The notes beneath the pieces are model-generated. The model had not been told where the DNA came from, made no database searches, and was given only the letters and a program-made list of their open reading frames with translations. A DNA stretch of 64,000 nucleotides, from NCBI GenBank assembly GCA_963580455.1, contig OY756970.1:7688001-7752000 (forward strand), read 5' to 3'. The first letter of the stretch is position 1; the number at the start of each line of letters is the position of its first letter. The position numbers were made by a program, and so were the translations under genes. The DNA comes from Euonymus europaeus. Taxonomy: Eukaryota > Streptophyta > Magnoliopsida > Celastrales > Celastraceae. Shown here piece by piece: positions 62,812 through 64,000 of the stretch.

Positions 62812-64000
62812 CCATGCCGAAACCCCAACTTTCGATGACAAATGGACAAAACCGTTTAAATCTTCTCTATAGAGTGAGTTGAGCAATTTCGGACTATCAA
62901 AGTTGCTTGGTGTACACTTTTTATTGTTCTTCTATGTCAAATTTTACGAGTATAAGCTTCCTAGATTATTTCGATACGAAAACCGAAACTTTCTATGAGA
63001 AATGGAAAAAACCGTTTAAAGCTCTTCCATAGAGCGAGTTGAGCAACTTCGGATTATCAAAGTTGCTCGGTGTACACTTTTTATTGTTCTTCTATGTCAA
63101 ATTTTACGATTATAAGCTTCCTAGATTATTTCTATGCCAAAACCCCAACTTTCGATGACAAATGGACAAAACCGTTTAGAGCTCCTCTATAGAGTGAGTT
63201 GAGCAACTTCGGAATATCAAAGTTGCTCGGTGTACACTTTTTATTGTTCTTCTATGTCAAATTTTACGAGCATAAGCTTCCTAGATTATTTCGATGCCAA
63301 AACCCCAACTTTCTATGACAAATGGACAAAACCGTTTAAAGCTCATCCATAGAGCGAGTTGAGCAACTTCGGACTATCAAAATTGCTCGGTGTACACTTT
63401 TTATTGTTCTTCTATGTCAAATTTTACGAGTATAAGTTTCCTAGATTATTTCGATGCCAAAACCCCAACTTTCTATGACAAATGGACAAAACTGTTTAAA
63501 GCTCATCCATAGAGTGAGTTGAGCAACTTCGGACTATCAAAATTGCTCGGTGTACACTTTTTATTGTTCTTCTATGTCAAATTTTACGAGTATAAGCTTC
63601 CTAGATTATTTCGATGCCAAAACCCCAACTTTCTATGACAAATGGACAAAACCGTTCAAAGCTCCTCCATAGAGTGAGTTGAGCAACTTCGGACTATCAA
63701 AGTTGAATGGTGTACACTTTTTATTGTTATCTATGTCAAATTTTACGAGTATAAGCTTCCTAGATTATTTCGATGCCAAAACCCCAACTTTCTATGACAA
63801 ATGGACAAAACCGTTTAAAGCTCCTCCATAGAGTGAGTTGAGCAACTTCGGACTATCAAAGTTGAATGGTGTACACTTTTTATTGTTATCTATGTCAAAT
63901 TTTACGAGTATAAGTTTCCTAGATTATTTCGATGCCAAAACCCCAACTTTCTATGACAAATGGACAAAACTGTTTAAAGCTCATCCATAGAGTGAGTTGA
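62812..64000. repeat. Incomplete HOR unit at the window edge
   Basis: It has m1 (with ATCTTCTCTATAG), m2 (GAAAACCGAAAC), and a GTTTAGAG monomer with TACGATTATAAGC upstream, followed by GCTCATCC, ACTGTTTAAAGC and GTTATCTA monomers. The window ends inside a monomer, so the array continues to the right. The left end of the window also starts inside a monomer. Confidence 0.88.

Larger units (their letters stand above)
1..64000. repeat. Tandem satellite array, ~160-bp monomer, ~400 copies
   Basis: Every part of the window aligns to the same ~160-bp unit in direct orientation. The first 11 kb stays in perfect 160-bp register, so rows 160, 320 or 480 bp apart can be read in line. The consensus has about 60 G+C of 160. 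Most monomers keep one AAGCTT (HindIII) and one GTAC (RsaI), so these enzymes should give a 160-bp ladder. No inverted monomer, transposon, gene or non-satellite interval was seen; this statement covers all gene-free stretches in the window. Unit length near a nucleosome repeat and HOR structure are typical of centromeric satellites in plants and animals. A centromeric or pericentromeric location is inference; the sequence alone cannot show centromere function. Confidence 0.99.

Noticed and set aside
1..64000. CRISPR array
   Set aside because: The repeat unit is contiguous, with no unique spacers between short repeats, and the period is 160 bp.
1..64000. rDNA spacer subrepeats
   Set aside because: No rRNA sequence appears in 64 kb, and nested HOR structure on this scale is not expected in an intergenic spacer.
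1..64000. Telomeric or microsatellite repeats
   Set aside because: No runs of TTTAGGG, TTAGGG, TTAGG or other short tandem motifs were seen; the longest simple tracts are short A or T runs within monomers.
1..64000. Assignment to a named satellite family or species
   Set aside because: Parts such as the CCAAAACCCCAAC stretch and the HindIII phase recall plant centromeric satellites, but the match from memory is too weak. A BLAST or satellite-database search with the 3673-3832 monomer would decide it.

Overview
The whole 64-kb window is one uninterrupted tandem satellite array. About 400 copies of a ~160-bp, AT-rich monomer (consensus about 37.5% GC, counted by hand) lie head to tail, all in the same orientation. 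I see no gene, RNA gene, transposon, microsatellite tract or unique sequence anywhere. The size of the array, a unit length near one nucleosome repeat, and the layered higher-order repeats point to a eukaryotic chromosome, most likely a centromeric or pericentromeric block. A flowering plant is my guess from the general look (one HindIII site per ~160-bp unit), but I cannot name the species, and an animal host is not excluded.

The array is built in layers. Each monomer has an AAGCTT near a shared phase point, a perfect 9-bp inverted repeat with a 10-nt loop, and an 8-bp GTGTACAC palindrome. Monomers fall into recurring variant types that I label m1 to m14, m21, m22, X and Y. Their order repeats, so they form higher-order repeat (HOR) units. 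The best-preserved HOR runs m1-m11, then [m12-m13-m14] repeated n times, then m21-m22.

Layout: (a) 1-32.3 kb is the left domain, with HOR units of 16, 18, 19 and 22 monomers plus two longer compound units (29 and 35 monomers). Two adjacent 3,520-bp units (13130-20169) are almost identical, and the next differs by exactly one 480-bp trimer. (b) 32.3-38.5 kb is a transitional domain of shortened HOR units (6-12 monomers) carrying a 159-bp monomer and the Y monomer. (c) 38.5-64 kb is the right domain, with its own monomer lineages: a 159-bp form with GTTATCTA, an AGGTCAAATTTCTCGAGCAG form, a 319-bp dimer, a 639-bp tetramer and a 959-bp hexamer. Near 54.3-55.1 kb a 50-bp deletion joins the array to about five unusually diverged monomers.

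Nothing here is a gene system. The biological content is the record of unequal exchange and local amplification: nested duplications, hybrid monomers at exchange points, and transition variants at CpG sites. The short open frames of about 60-82 codons are by-products of monomers that lost one stop codon; 160 is not a multiple of 3, so no frame stays open.
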